Assembly: GCA_013397845.1 (NCBI GenBank)
Contig: VZTG01001074.1
Coordinates: forward strand, 62,001-126,000
Source: Melanocharis versteri
Lineage: Eukaryota; Chordata; Aves; Passeriformes; Melanocharitidae
Direction: 5' to 3'
Length of the DNA stretch: 64,000 nucleotides
In this document: positions 11,001 to 23,945 of the stretch, one piece after another
How the letters are laid out: each line of letters opens with the position of its first letter
Numbering within the stretch: position 1 is the stretch's first letter
Notes under the pieces: model-generated
Told to the model about the DNA's origin: nothing
Databases searched by the model: none
What the model saw: only the letters and a program-made list of their open reading frames with translations
Made by a program: the position numbers and the translations under genes

Positions 11001-14000
11001 ACAGCATGCTTTCTTTAAAGCAGATATTCTGATTTTTGCTTTCCATTTTGGTCTTGTCTCATTCTTCCCTGTTTTTTCACATCCTACAATAATAAAAGAA
11101 AACAAAAGACTTATGGTATACATTTACAATGCTTCAGTAAAGACATAGCCAAAAAGTGTTATTTTTCTCCTACTTCAGGGGCTTTACATTACCCAGAAAA
11201 AGCTCAAAAGCCCCAAATGAGCCAGGAAGGGTTGGGGAGGGATGTGAGGGAAGAGAGCACACTATATGTATTGCTGGTCTTCACTGCTGTCGTGTACAAA
11301 CCATAGGCAGCTGCAGCCCTACAAGTTTTAGGTTAAAATGGAACACAAACCCTGGAATATATCAAAGACTGTGAAAAGATGACACAGCAAGCAAAAGGGA
11401 GAGCAGAGGACAGAGCAGAACGTGGATATACAGGCTTGGCTTAATAAAGCTGTAGGCAAATTGAAACATCCACAGCCCACGCTGGTACTGAGATCCTGCT
11501 CATTTTTTTTCCTGAATTGTGGTAAACAATAACAGTGGTAGCAAAAATAATAATAATGACATTAATAAAAATAGAACCACCATTCCAGGCTGTATGACAA
11601 CCTCCTTTCTGGATATTGTTGATAAGTGCAAGACTTGCTTTTAGAATAAATTTTAATGAAAAGCGCTGGGTTTAAAATTGCTCTTTGCTGAAAAACTAAT
11701 CTTGTATGGAATCCATGTCACATTCTTACCCCATATTTCAAAGTCGGTTTCCGTGGTGCATATCAGCATTTGAAACAATATTGTTGTTAATGACAGGGTC
11801 AGATTCGTTCATTATGAATAAGGAAGCAGATTTCCTTCGAAGAGAGGAACCAGTATTCCCCACTGGTTGAGTGCTTGCTATGATAGCTCTGCAGTCAGAG
11901 CCTGGCAATAATTACACCTTGGGTTTTGTGGTCATTTTGGATTGGTGTGAACATGATAAATGACACGTTTTAATTTGAACTATTGCTCAGCAGGCCTGTT
12001 CAGGTAGGCAGTAATTCACTTGAGCAGGCAATAAACCTGAACAGGTAATAGCCCACACTTTGAAGTATGCCAGCAAACTCTTTAGCAACAAAATAAATAT
12101 GTACATGAACTTCCGCCATAAATTGTCTTTGGTGAGGCAGATCTAGGAAGAGTTTCAGAGCTGGCTTTTCAGGTACCCATGAGGAGCAGAATGAATCAGT
12201 GGGCAGATCCTACTACCGCGTTAATTCTTTGAAGCTGGACCAAGGAACTGGTCCAACATCCACTGAGGGCAGCAGGAGCCCTCTGTTCAATGAGGGAAGG
12301 CAGGGTGACTAAGCTGGGAGGGCAGTTTGGTCCTTTAACTAACGTAGGTAAATTGCCTTCCCATGAACCATGGACTCATAAATGAGCTTTTTCCTATGCA
12401 GCAGAGCAAACTGCTAAAATGCAGCATCCACGTGCAGAGTAGCTTTGCTACTGCTTGGAAGAGACACAGGAAAATCAAACAGCTCTGATTCTCAGTGCTC
12501 AGGAAATCTAATGGCAAAACTATGTTTGCCCATCACTGTGCTTCGCAGCATTCCTTTAACCACTTTTGAACAAGGCGGTTTGTCAGACATTACATTACTT
12601 TTATATTACAAATATAACATTTTCAACCTTTGGGCAAACATGCATTGCTTTATTTACCTAAACCAACATGTTTCGTGCAAATTCCTTCAGACTTGCTGGT
12701 AATGTTTCCATCGCTGTGGGATTCTGTTGTAAAGAAAAGCAGAGATGCCTTAGTTATCTTTTCTTTTTTGGCCATCAGTTGGTCTTATTTTTATTATAGA
12801 TCCCAACCTATAGTGTTATCACTGATTACCCAATGCATGTTAACTTGTGATAGGAGGGGAAAAATAATTCAGAGTAATATGACTCAAGTCAACTTGTTTA
12901 AGGTTGGTGTATGTGAAACTCTTTTGCTTTCTGCTTTATGATAAACAAGGGAAAGAGTTCAAAGTCAGAAGGAAAAACAACAACAGATTGAATGGAAAGA
13001 GGCAGTTTATCATCAACTGATGACGGCTGTGATTCCAGATTGTTCAGCTGCCCAACCATGCTTTCCCAGCAGAGACCCAGGGCAGAGCTAGCTGAGATAC
13101 CTCAATCCCTGAGACAGTGCCTGATGCAGGATGATCCCCCACCTGCTCACACAAATATCTCTGTCAAATCTCACTGGAGGACAGGGCAGAGTGTGCCACC
13201 AGTCTCTGGCTGCTGGAGGAGCCTTTCTGTGGCAATTCACCATGCAGGGCAAACCTTTGTCTCCTCAGTGAAGATCGTTTACCTTTAGAAACACACAGAA
13301 AACGAATTTCTGGGCTGGGCGTTGAATCCAGATTTGCATTCCTCCTCTCCTGAAGTTGCCTAGCTCTGTCATTCTAGTTTGACCCATCGCAGGAACAAGA
13401 TGCAGCAGCTTCCTTCAGATGCAAACCTGGATCTGAAAGCCTTCCTTTCCCCTTCCCACACCATCTGGGAGATGGGATTTTCCATCTTTTGTTAAAATAG
13501 TTACTTACAAAAGGAGGAAAGGGTTGAGGGCAGTTCACCACGTTTATTTCACTTGGTATGTGTTTGCCCTTGCTTTAACACAGGCTGTTTTCATGCCAAA
13601 TGACAGTTCTATTCCTTCCCCCACCCCCATTTTTTGTGTAGCTTATGTAGAACATCTGGTTTTAAAAGTGTCGCAATTTCTAAACATATTCTAATGCTCT
13701 TGGGATCAGAATATCAACAACTGTCTATTGCGGTAAACCGCATGTCTGGAAAACATTCCTGCAAACTGAGTTCTTAAATAAACATAAAGCATCCATAACA
13801 CATAATGCAAAGCAACATTCACTCGTAAACTCAATATTTAGACCAGATGAGGTGCAAAATATGTTTTCTCTGGCCTGAGACATCGTGATTTACAATAACA
13901 TTGACGGGCTTTTCATTGTATACAAGAGAGGGCAGAGGTGTGGCATGCAGATCGGAGCCTTTCCTTAACTGCTCGTTCTGCTCTTAGGTCCCATCTCGTG

Positions 14001-14868
14001 AGGTTTTCTTGCCCCAGTTGCAGAGGGTACATCCCCTGAAAAATGTCTATTGTTATTAGAAAGTGGAAATTTAAAGAGAAACTGTGAATTGCTGACAGAT
14101 TAGACATGCCTGTATCTGATAAGCCTGACCATCTTGTGCAATATCTGCATCCATGCTAATGATCTGCACACATGTGTCTGAAATCCAGAGGCAAGTCAGA
14201 GATGATAGTGTAAAGATTAAATAAACTGAATAATACCGTGAAAAGAAAATTGAAGCAAATTGGTCTGAGGGGGAAGCTTTTGTTATTTTCAATCATTATT
14301 ATTATTATTTATAGGGTGTGGAAAGTAGAACCATAAGCAACTTTATAGATATATGTGGTCATACTTTAAAAAAAAAATGGTTTCACTTTGAAAATCCCCT
14401 TCACACCGATTTCAGAAGCATTTGCTCTACTCTTAATAGCACCAAAGCAAATAATCACTTCAAATCACTTTTTAGGAGTATTGGTGGCTGATGAAGTTGG
14501 TTGACAGGAAATGGAAAAGCTGAAAACTCATTAAACTGTTCCTAAATGCTATGAATATATTTTGATTATTCTTCCAGACTGCTATTTCTTAAAAACATTA
14601 CGCTCTTCCTCCGAAATAGAGCACCAAATACTTTCTTCCAATTAATTCTTTAAGAATTTCCACTCTAAATTTAATGCAAAGGTGCTTCATAAGGAGAAAA
14701 GATGAATATACAGGCTTAGGCTGATGTAATTACATTTGAAGGTTACCAAGAAGTCTAGTGAATCCACCTCCTGCAGCATCTCAAAGTTAAGGTTTATCAA
14801 AGGAAAATTGAAAAATTAAATCAAGCCTTATCATTTCATTCCCTAATATTAAAAAGGGTTGGATTTTC
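8093..14868. other. Long AT-rich non-coding stretch
   Basis: No gene recognised across this interval. Small features only: an 11-bp inverted repeat (11995-12005 with 12035-12045), short (AAT) runs near 11546 and 14296, and low-complexity A runs. All open frames are 115 codons or shorter and without recognisable domains. Confidence 0.55.
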
Positions 14869-14887
14869 TTTTTTTTTTTTTTTTTTT
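14869..14887. repeat. Poly-T tract (19 T)
   Basis: A 19-base T run lies 28 bases before an assembly gap. It may be the reversed A-tail of an old retroposed sequence or simple slippage, but no retroposon body is recognisable beside it. Such homopolymers often break assemblies, which fits the nearby N run. Confidence 0.9.
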
Positions 14888-14915
14888 ATTTTTCAACTCT
14901 GGTGTTTTGTAAGGA

Positions 14916-14929
14916 NNNNNNNNNNNNNN
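14916..14929. other. Assembly gap (14 N)
   Basis: A run of 14 undetermined bases. The sequences on either side (14895-14915 and 14931-14951) are near copies of each other, so the gap size and the local duplication should not be trusted. Confidence 0.99.
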
Positions 14930-14951
14930 TAACATCTGGAGTTATGTAAGG

Positions 14952-17900
14952 TAAGATAAGGGTGTTAGAACATCTCACTTCCCTGTATGAAGATCATCTC
15001 CTCTCTTCAACTGTATGGAAATGAGGGCCTCCACCCAACTATCCCATTAAGCAACTGAAGACATTTTGGCCCAAAACCCGCACATATCAGGATGGAAACA
15101 CCTCCCTTGCATGTTCACCGCTGGAAATAGGCAGCTGGACCTAAGTGATTACTGCAGAACAGATCCTGCTTGCTTTGATGACTGAAGATCTCTTTTGAGG
15201 GAGGTTGGTGGAATTTTAGGTCTCACAAGGACAGATGTTTAGGTCCTATTCCTCTCCCACTGCCTGCTGTAAGAAATCCAAAATTTTGCATTGCCACTGT
15301 GGGTTACTGGGCTGACCTGGTGTAGCTGAAGCTCATTCTCCCCTGAAGCACTAACAAATGGCCTCCAAAAAGCTGAGCCATTTGCAGTTTACTGGAAGCG
15401 AGTAGGATTTTAACAAATCAGAGTGAAAAGGGCCGAGCGTTCAGCCGAACGAGTACCAAGCCTGAAACAACCGTGCTCTAATGCAAAGCAGATTTGTGCC
15501 AGCCTGCAGGGGCTTCTCAGTCATGGCACTCCCTTGAGATTCACCCGTGGAGCGTGGTTTGGGACATCCAAGCAGCTCAGCCTCTTGCATCCGCGGGTGA
15601 CGCTGGAGGAGCCGCGTGCCGAGCATTGACAATTACCTGGCTGCTGTCATTCCCACAAAACAACTGCTTTTTGCCAAGTCTAATCACTCCACTATGCACC
15701 TCACCTTCTTGAATGAGAGGTCCTCATTCAAGCATGTAGTTTATTCCAAAACACATGCTGCATTCATTAGAGCTGAATATTAACGAACACCTTGAATTCT
15801 TGGAGCATTATTAGTATCAGGTCTCTTGGCTGCTGCTAGGACAGAATGCCTTGTGGGAAGCTTGATGCCCAGCCAGGACTCAGATTACAAAGCATACACA
15901 TCTTTCTTTCCGTATATTGAAGAAGTCACTCAACTTTACAGATCATCCAAGCACTTCCTAAACATATGTGCGTTTCCAAAATGTTTGCGCTGGTCTTGCA
16001 AAGACGCAGGAAAAATTTGGTTTTCCTTTTTAAGAAGTTGGAAAACTGACATTAATCCACTGAAAGTTTTAAAAGCCATTAATTGTTTCTTAATATTTTT
16101 TTTCCTCAGGCTTTTAGCAGTTTTGATAAAATCCCATAAGAAAATATAAAGAATAAGCTCTCATGAGGACAGTTTAGAGCTTAGATTGTGCTGTGTCCTC
16201 CTGCTTATGGCAAGTTTTAGGTAATGACTAATGTCCTGAAACCAACTCAGAACAAGTAGCATTTTCCAGGAATCTGAACCATACATTTGCATGACCTCCA
16301 CCACATGAATACTTGAAAACTTTTCAAATTGTTGTCTCTTGAAGTATGACTTTCCTGTAGATCACAAAAAAGGGTTTTTTTCATATTTATAAATGCTGTC
16401 AAACAGTCACAAGGGGTAAATAAAGTCACAGAGGAAGTCTGAGATTGTGTGGATCACCTGAGTACCAGTTCTGCATCCTGCCTCTGAAATTGCCCTTGTT
16501 CTACACATAAAATTATGCTCTGCACATAATGGGTAGAGCAAGGAGGGACTCTCAGTACATCAACACATTTCTTAAAGCTGCATCCAATATAATATCACAT
16601 TTCTTCAAAGTGTTATGTCTTTAGCATCCTCTGTTGAGTAAGATGGAAATAAATACCTGTGTTATGACTCCTAAGGTGTAATATTTATTATTTATTCTAA
16701 AGGGTCGTGGGCATAGACTTCTCACACAACTTGGGACGAGCGTTCTCCCCAGTTTCTTTTCCATCCTGTTGCAACTGATCTCAAGGACTATCTTGTAGCC
16801 TCTGCAAAGACACCCAACAGGCCCCGCAGTTCTGCCCCTGGGGCAGCTGTGACCCTCTGAAATATGATGGAGGGCACTCAAAGGAGACACTGGTGTGTCC
16901 CTAGAGCAAGGACACAGCACTTTTGAGGAGTTCAGATGTTTGCAGTCACATAAATTCTGCAAGGGAAAGTCTCTTATCCAATTTCCCAGTGCCGCTCCAG
17001 AGTTTGCATTGATGCAAAGGGAGCCATTTCACAAAGTACAACACATAAAATCTGGCTAGGATCAGTCCAACTCTGCTATTTAGCTGAAATATGCCTTGAG
17101 ATATAAGTGAGCGGAGGAGATTCTACTTTAAAGAAACCAACCCATGGATTTTGGATAGGATTAGGCACAAATATCCTCCTGCTTTTATAAATATTGACAG
17201 AAGGAAACAGGAAGATAGGTCTGTCCATAAAGAGGAGGTCTATTAACCATAATGCTGCTCTATTCGAGTGATAGCTTTATCTTTGTGTTAAAACAAAAAG
17301 GGTAAGGCTAGATATTACTTTTTTATACTGATAGTTCCAACCCTCATAAAATATTAGTATCTGTATCAGCTATAAAAATTAACAGCTCCAGATCCTTCAG
17401 TGTTGTGGTCCTCAATTTTATTTTATCACCAGCTTTCCAGTTGTCTGTGTGTGTACGTGTGGGTGTGCACACACATCCCTTCCCTTTAAGCTGTTGCTGA
17501 ATAGGCTGATAATTGCTCAGTGAGGCTGTATGGTCGGGCTTGCAAGTGGCACTCCTGATTCCTTTACATCAGAGGTCACTATTGTACAGTGAGATCTTGA
17601 TAGGAGATAGTGATAACATGATGCAAAAAAAGAAAAAAAAAAGAAAAGCCCAACAAAAAACCCAGAAGAAAATCCTGGTGCTGTCAGCAGGGATTGTTCT
17701 CCAGTTAAATAACTTTCTAGGTACAAAACTCAAAAATTCTGTCAGGCATCTCAGTCCAAAACTGCCCTTTAAAAATGTTTAGGAGCCAATGTAAACACTA
17801 AACTCAGTATGATGTTTGTATTCACTTACCCAATCTAACTTTTATTAACAATTAATCCATCAAATTTCAATGTCTATAAAATCCTCTGAGTCACAAGCCC

Positions 17901-20900
17901 CTCTGGAAGCCTGTATCTCGAAAACAAAAATTGCAATTACTGGCATTATTTTTTGATGCAGAATCAAATTTAAATGGGGTTTTACAAACTGGAGAATTAT
18001 CTGCATTTCTACTGTCTAAAGGCATCAGATTCCCTTAAAGCCCATATACAGGGTAAATATATAGAAACTACAGGAGGCAGCCAGTACATATGGAACGGAT
18101 AAAGGCCACATAGTTTATTGAACCTTGTGGCCTGCTGATGTAACAAAATAAGCTTTGCAATGAGCAGTCAGATCTTAACATCAGGCCGCTCCTTTGCTCG
18201 TGTGTAATGGATGATAGCTCTCAGAGGGCCAGATTTGGATCCCCATATTTATCAGGAGTCTTACTTCAGGCTCTGGCCCTCAGTACACTGAATGAGGGAT
18301 TTAGAAACGTTCATTCGTAATATTTTCTCTTCTCTGAGCAAAGTGTGGTGAGAGGCAGCTGGAAGGTTTCATGTTCCAGCAGCTGAGGGGAAAGAGATCC
18401 TGAGACCAGGTATATGAAATCTTTCCAGCACTGATGAGTCCTCCTCTTCCAAAGAGATAAACAGTTCTTTGTCAGGGTAAAAGCCATTTGGACTGAACTG
18501 TCTCATCATTGCAATAACCCCTTGCTGAAATTTTAAACCAACTAGAGGAGCCAAAAAAGCAAACACTGTGTGCCATTGCCTCTACCTGCCAGCAGCAAGG
18601 CCTCCACCACTCCTCAGCAATACCAAATTTTCTGTTTCTTTTTTTAATTTTTTTCTTTCCTTAAATTCATCCTTCCCAGCATTTAAAGTCTTGCCTTTCT
18701 GGGATCATTAGCAATGAAACCAGTCCATGAGAGTCTGGTGTAAGCATGAGTGGAGAAATCCTCTCACCCCTTAAATCTGGTGCTGATGGAAATACCCCAA
18801 ATGCTGATGTAGACCCTGGTGCAGCAAGGGCTTGAGGAAAAATCTAAAGGTATCTCAAGAACTCATAGAGCTGCCTCTGTGTGTCTGGGGACTGTCAGCC
18901 TCTGCAGATGGAGAGAATTCAGCCTCTGAGGGTACAATCCCAATGCCCGTGCCCCCAGGAAGCCTCTTGTGTATCTGTACAGAGATGCTCCTTAGTGAAA
19001 GCTGTGGCTGTGGCACTGAGTTTGGCCTCATAAAACTGCTTGTTTGCTGGTAGCACATCAATTAAAACACAGGCTTTTTTGCTAGAGGAGACATTTTTTG
19101 ACTGCAGACTAGGGAGTTGTGAGAAGACTGGGTGACTATTTACTCTTCTGCATTTCCAGCAGCTCTCCCTGAATGCTCTTCTTTCTCTGCCTAATCCAAC
19201 ACTTCTGTTGGGAATTAACTCCAAACCCCAGTTCTTAGGAAAACTTAGGCTGAGAGGAACCTCTGGATAAATATTCTTTCATTCCAGCATCTCAGAGGTG
19301 TATCCCATATTCTCCCCCAAGGAGCCACCTACATCATCCCAGACACTCCAAAAGTGCAGGTTAATCTCATTCTTGCTATGCAAATCCCTTTACTAATGTG
19401 CATTCAGTAAACATCCGTCTTCTCTTCAGTGAAAACCAGCCATATTCCCAACCTGTTCCTGTTCTCCCAGCGCACTTCTGGTTCACCAGACCACGGTCAA
19501 ACATCCACACTGCCCAGTGACTAAGCCACAGGACAAATTAAACCTAGATACACATGAATCCATTCATGATACAGCAGATATCTACAAAGAGCGCCTTTTA
19601 ATGTCCTATTTTCAGAAAAATGCAGGGAATGATAAGTACATTCCAAGATTCTGCACAAACTGAAAGCTCTGAAAAACGCACAAACACTACAAATGACGTA
19701 GGTGGCTCTTGTGCAGATAACAGGAGGAGAGAAAGGACAGCTGCTCACCGGCTGTGGCCTGAGGTAAGCACTGCTGGATGAAAGGGAATCCCAGCCCTGG
19801 CAGCCAAGGAAGTGCAGTGACTCAAACGAGACCTAATGCAGCTCAGAGTCAGGCAGGTCAGCGCCGAGCCCAGATGAGAAAGAAGGGGGTCATGGTCACC
19901 AGTGGCATAAGCAGATAAAAAGATCCAACAGCAGCAGGGAGACGTGCCCCCACTGAGCAAACAGGGGAAGGTCACACAGCTCACAGCTCTCCTGCAGCTC
20001 ACAGCAAAGCTGCCTCTGTGCCCTAGACTAGCACAAAAACCACCGAAGCCCCGTTGAAAAGGTTATTGCCTGGTGATATTCTCCAAATTACCTCCAAAGC
20101 GTCCCTTCTATCCTGATGAACTGAGAAAATAATTTGATCTTTCGCCTACAAAGACAAAAGAGAAGCAAACATTCACAGCACAATAATGTGTTGATTCACA
20201 AATAATAGAAACTAGAAACTTGAGCTCGTTTTCCACCTCCTTAATATTTTCTGCATCGTGTGGGTAGCAGTCAAGAGCCAATTGTTCCTAAGGTCACTGT
20301 ATCTGTTTTGGTTTAAGAGATGAGACTTTAACACTTCAGGATCAACCATTATATATATATTTTATCCAATAGCATATGACATATGGAAATGTCTCCCTAG
20401 GAACTGTTGAGATACACAAACAGAACAATCATAAAGCTTTCATAAGAGCTTGTGGTCTAACCACGGGGAGCACTGGTTCAGTCCTGATTACCTTTCATCT
20501 TCCAAAGGTTAATACCCTTCATTCCATTTTGCTCATTATGCTGGGGACCTCTTAGACAAAAGCCTGAAAGCAAAGGCCCTTTGTGATTCTCGCTCCTAGA
20601 AAGTAATTTTCCATGGGCAGATCTCAGCATAGCTCTTCACATGAGAGAAACGAAGATTTATCCTCCAGGAACAGTTCTGTAAGAGAATACTCAACACTTG
20701 AAGTCATACAATTATATATTTTAGTTTAAAAATATCTAAATCTCCATACAATAGTTCTTACACTTCAAAATGAGGTTATATATTCACCATAGAGCCCTGT
20801 GGTGACACACTCCCCATTAAGCCCTCGTTCCATATCCTGTTCTCTATTTCCATGGTTCCCTCAAATTTGCATTTCAGTGATGAACTCTGGGATTCTCTAG

Positions 20901-23787
20901 ATGAGGCACACTACTGAAATGTTAAAATAATTTCATAGTCTTTATTGAATACATTTTTACCATTAAAGGACTGGAATTATATGAGAAGTTTTCAGCCTAA
21001 CACATAAGAAAACAATTATTTAGATAAAGGAGATCTGCACAGCTTATTTATTTCTTGTTCTTCAACCTATTACATGACATCATTTTAATATAAAAGAACT
21101 TTGTAATTATGATGCCTTTACTGATAATTCTTTGTTGTACACCACTGGATGTTCCTTATCTGAGCCCAGAGATCTTTTTACAGATTTTGTACTCGCACCT
21201 TAATGAAGTCCCATGAAAATCCTTTCAACCTTCCCAACCCTTTCCTTTGCTTTGGTGTGCTCAGGACAGCATTTTCTGTAGTTTCCACATTTTAAGCTTT
21301 AATCTTTGCCTAGAGGGCAGCAAAACAGCATCTCCCAAGGACTCTGATACCTAAATTTCCTTCCTTTATTCGACGAAGGACCGCAGCCCCTTCTTCAGTA
21401 CTTCTAACGCTGTGCTGGAAGGCACGGCCAAAACTCAGCCAGTCTTGGCCAGCGTGGCTTGGCACGGGGCTGGCGTGGCGAGCCCTGTCTGTCCCCACTG
21501 ACCCAGCAAACCAAGCTGGGACCTGCCAGGAAAGAGCCTCCAGTAGCCGCCCCCAAAGGGGTTTGTCAAACCTGCTGCCAGCGACCCACCAGCTATGAGG
21601 TAGTGTCTCCGGCTGCTGGGCTCCAGATTGCAGGACTAGCTCAATTATTTAATGATGGGGGAGGCATTACTGCTGAGGCTGGGACTTGCAGCTCTCGTTT
21701 CTGGGCCTAAGTGCGGGCTGTGAAGAAATGCTGGAAGCACGACAAGGGCACAACTGCTCAGTTGCAAAACTGAGGCGCCTGGAAGGTTTTCTCCCAGCGA
21801 GGTGTGTGGCTGAGACACAGCTCCACGGATCAAAACTCACCTGGCTCGTGGAATGAGAACCTAGGTAGGCAAGTGCCTGGCTGCTCTTTGCATTTTAACC
21901 AAAAAAAAAACCAACAAAAATTCAAAACCAGACAACGTCCAGCGATATCTCTCCAGATCTCTCAAATCTCTGAGGAAAGACGTGTGCCCAGTAGGACTTA
22001 CCCCTCCATCACCCCCCAGAGTATTTGAATTCCACAAGAAAATGCACTTGAAGCAGCAGTGAAGTATTTCCTAGATTAGAGCAGATAACACTGAAGTTGA
22101 AAACGCTGGAGCCAATGGGAACAGGAATGTCCTCAGCAAAGAAAAACCTCTGAATAACTGAGCAGCAAGGCTAATAAATCTGGGTTCTCCTGGCTTTGTG
22201 TGTCTTGACTGGCTCCTCTGATGCCTCATGAAGGCTCCTGCTGTAGATTCAACCACTGGGAAAGGCAAAACTGGAATATTTCTCCTCCACCTTGCTGCCT
22301 ATATTCACAAACCAGTTTATGCACATTTTTCCCCTTTTTTGTCTTCTGTTAAAATTGACCAAAAGGATTAAAAGTTATCCGGGGAAGATAAAAATGGACA
22401 GAAACAGATTAAGATAATAGTCTCTCCCCTCTAGAAAATGAGAAAATGTGCCAGAAAAAAAGCAATTACAATTCAAGTTAGCTATTTGGAGATATGAGGG
22501 CAGAACTCATGCAGGAGTGTCATCCCCTCAGTATTTGGAATTACTTAATCTTGCTGGGAGACAGTAACAAAAATAATAATAATAAAGACTTGCAGCTACG
22601 GTCAGTCCCTAGCAGATACTTGCAAATGTTTTCAAGTGTTTCCAAGGGATAACCCCTGCTCACAGCCAGAACAGATCAACAACTTTCTATTTAGCACTGC
22701 CTCTGTCGTGTTTCTCGTGCCCAGGTCTGGCTATGCTGAGCCACAAACTATTTTGCTTTATTTTGTGGATACCTCGACCCTCTCAAAAAGCACCGAAACC
22801 TGTTAGAAATCTCAACCAAAATGTACTGGAACGTGAAATTTGCCTGAACTGGTTTGTCTGTGTTCTCTGCTGTAAGTTCACAATACTATAAATTCACAGC
22901 ACACTCATACCCACACTCACAGGTTGCTCTGAATCAAACACAACTTTCCCTTTTCTCTCTGGTGAAAATGGAGAAGCAAAGCAAGATGGCTTGTATAAAG
23001 CATTTTACATGCAAAGGAGATTAGAACATTAGTGGCGTAATAAAGTAAATAAGATGGCAATTGACCTGAGACTTGTGGGGTTTACCCCAATTTTTTGTTT
23101 ACAGTTGAAGGTCGTAAGCTATACAAACCTCTATTGATCAGAGTCCTCTTTGTTTAAATAGAACCTACTGTATTTATTTGTGCTGTTCCTCTAAAGTCAA
23201 ACAAAAGGGGACAGTTTTAAGTAAATCTCTGCATGACACTGCTGCCATGTGGTTCATTCACTCAGTATACAGATGTTTTCAATCTGTACAGTTTGTCTTT
23301 CATATCCATATGAGATGAAGCAGGCTTGATTTAGGCTGGGAATGGTGCCAAAGAGAGAAGATACATCATTAACCCTTAATAAACGACTCACGAAGCATCC
23401 CTGGTTTATTCATTAAAAGGACTCTGAGAAGGATTACCATAACACCTTATGAGTGGTAAGAACCCTTTATTTGCCCGTAATATTATGCGACATGTATTTA
23501 TATTGAAAAAAAAGTAAATGCTTGGTGTGGGAGATCCTCCCCTTTCATTCCCTCGCCCACTAATGTACAGGCTAAAAATAAGCATCTACTTAAACTCAGC
23601 ATTCAGACAACGAACATTGTCAAGAATTAGAAGGACAGAATTAATCTGCCCTGTGAAATCAGGGTCCCGTGTCCTGGGCATCACACAAGTCTTTGCAGAA
23701 TTGGTTCTTGCTTTACCACTTAACATAGGCATGTGTTTAACACATAGTGTAGGCATTTATTCGGCATATACTGCATATAAAATGGTG
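14952..23787. other. Long AT-rich non-coding stretch
   Basis: No gene recognised. Low-complexity items are a TG/CA alternating run at 17445-17476, an A-rich purine tract at about 17625-17647, a short (TA)n run at 20350-20361 and an (AAT)n run at 22572-22585. Short GC-rich patches occur at 15540-15630 and 21420-21560. Open frames are at most 113 codons apart from one of 154 codons (23518-23982, plus strand) that runs into the MIR remnant at its end. Confidence 0.55.
17445..17476. repeat. Imperfect TG/CA dinucleotide repeat
   Basis: The run is an alternating purine-pyrimidine stretch (TG units changing to CA units) with interruptions. Such sequence can adopt Z-DNA and is commonly polymorphic. 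No link to a gene is visible. Confidence 0.8.
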
Positions 23788-23945
23788 CCTCTTTTTACCT
23801 CTTTTTACACCTGTGTGGAACTGAGACCGAGCAGATTGAGAGACTTTTCCAAGGTCACAGGAAAAGGATGTAGCAGAGCCAGGAATCGAATCAAGCTGTC
23901 CCAAAATGCAGCCCAGGGAGTTCCACAACCAGCCCTCCTATATTG
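23788..23945 (-). repeat. MIR SINE remnant (core and tRNA-like head)
   Basis: This is the best-preserved MIR in the window. In plus-strand order it reads 'gtggaactgagaccgagcag', 'gagagacttttccaaggtca', 'tagcagagccaggaatcgaa' and 'ccacaaccagccctcctata'. These match the reversed MIR blocks GGAAACTGAGGCACAGAG, GTGACTTGCCCAAGGTCA, GGCAGAGCCGGGATTCGAACC and TTAACCACTATGCTATA. On the minus strand 'gattcgattcc' is the decayed Pol III B box of the tRNA-derived head. A chance duplication 'cctctttttac' occurs at its 5' edge. Confidence 0.8.

Noticed and set aside
11995..12045. 11-bp perfect inverted repeat (cctgttcaggt / acctgaacagg) with 29-bp spacer
   Set aside because: Roughly one or two such pairs are expected by chance in 64 kb, and nothing else supports a function.
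19960..19985. 'aaggtcacacagc' resembling the MIR core
   Set aside because: A single 13-base match with no other MIR blocks in order on either side.
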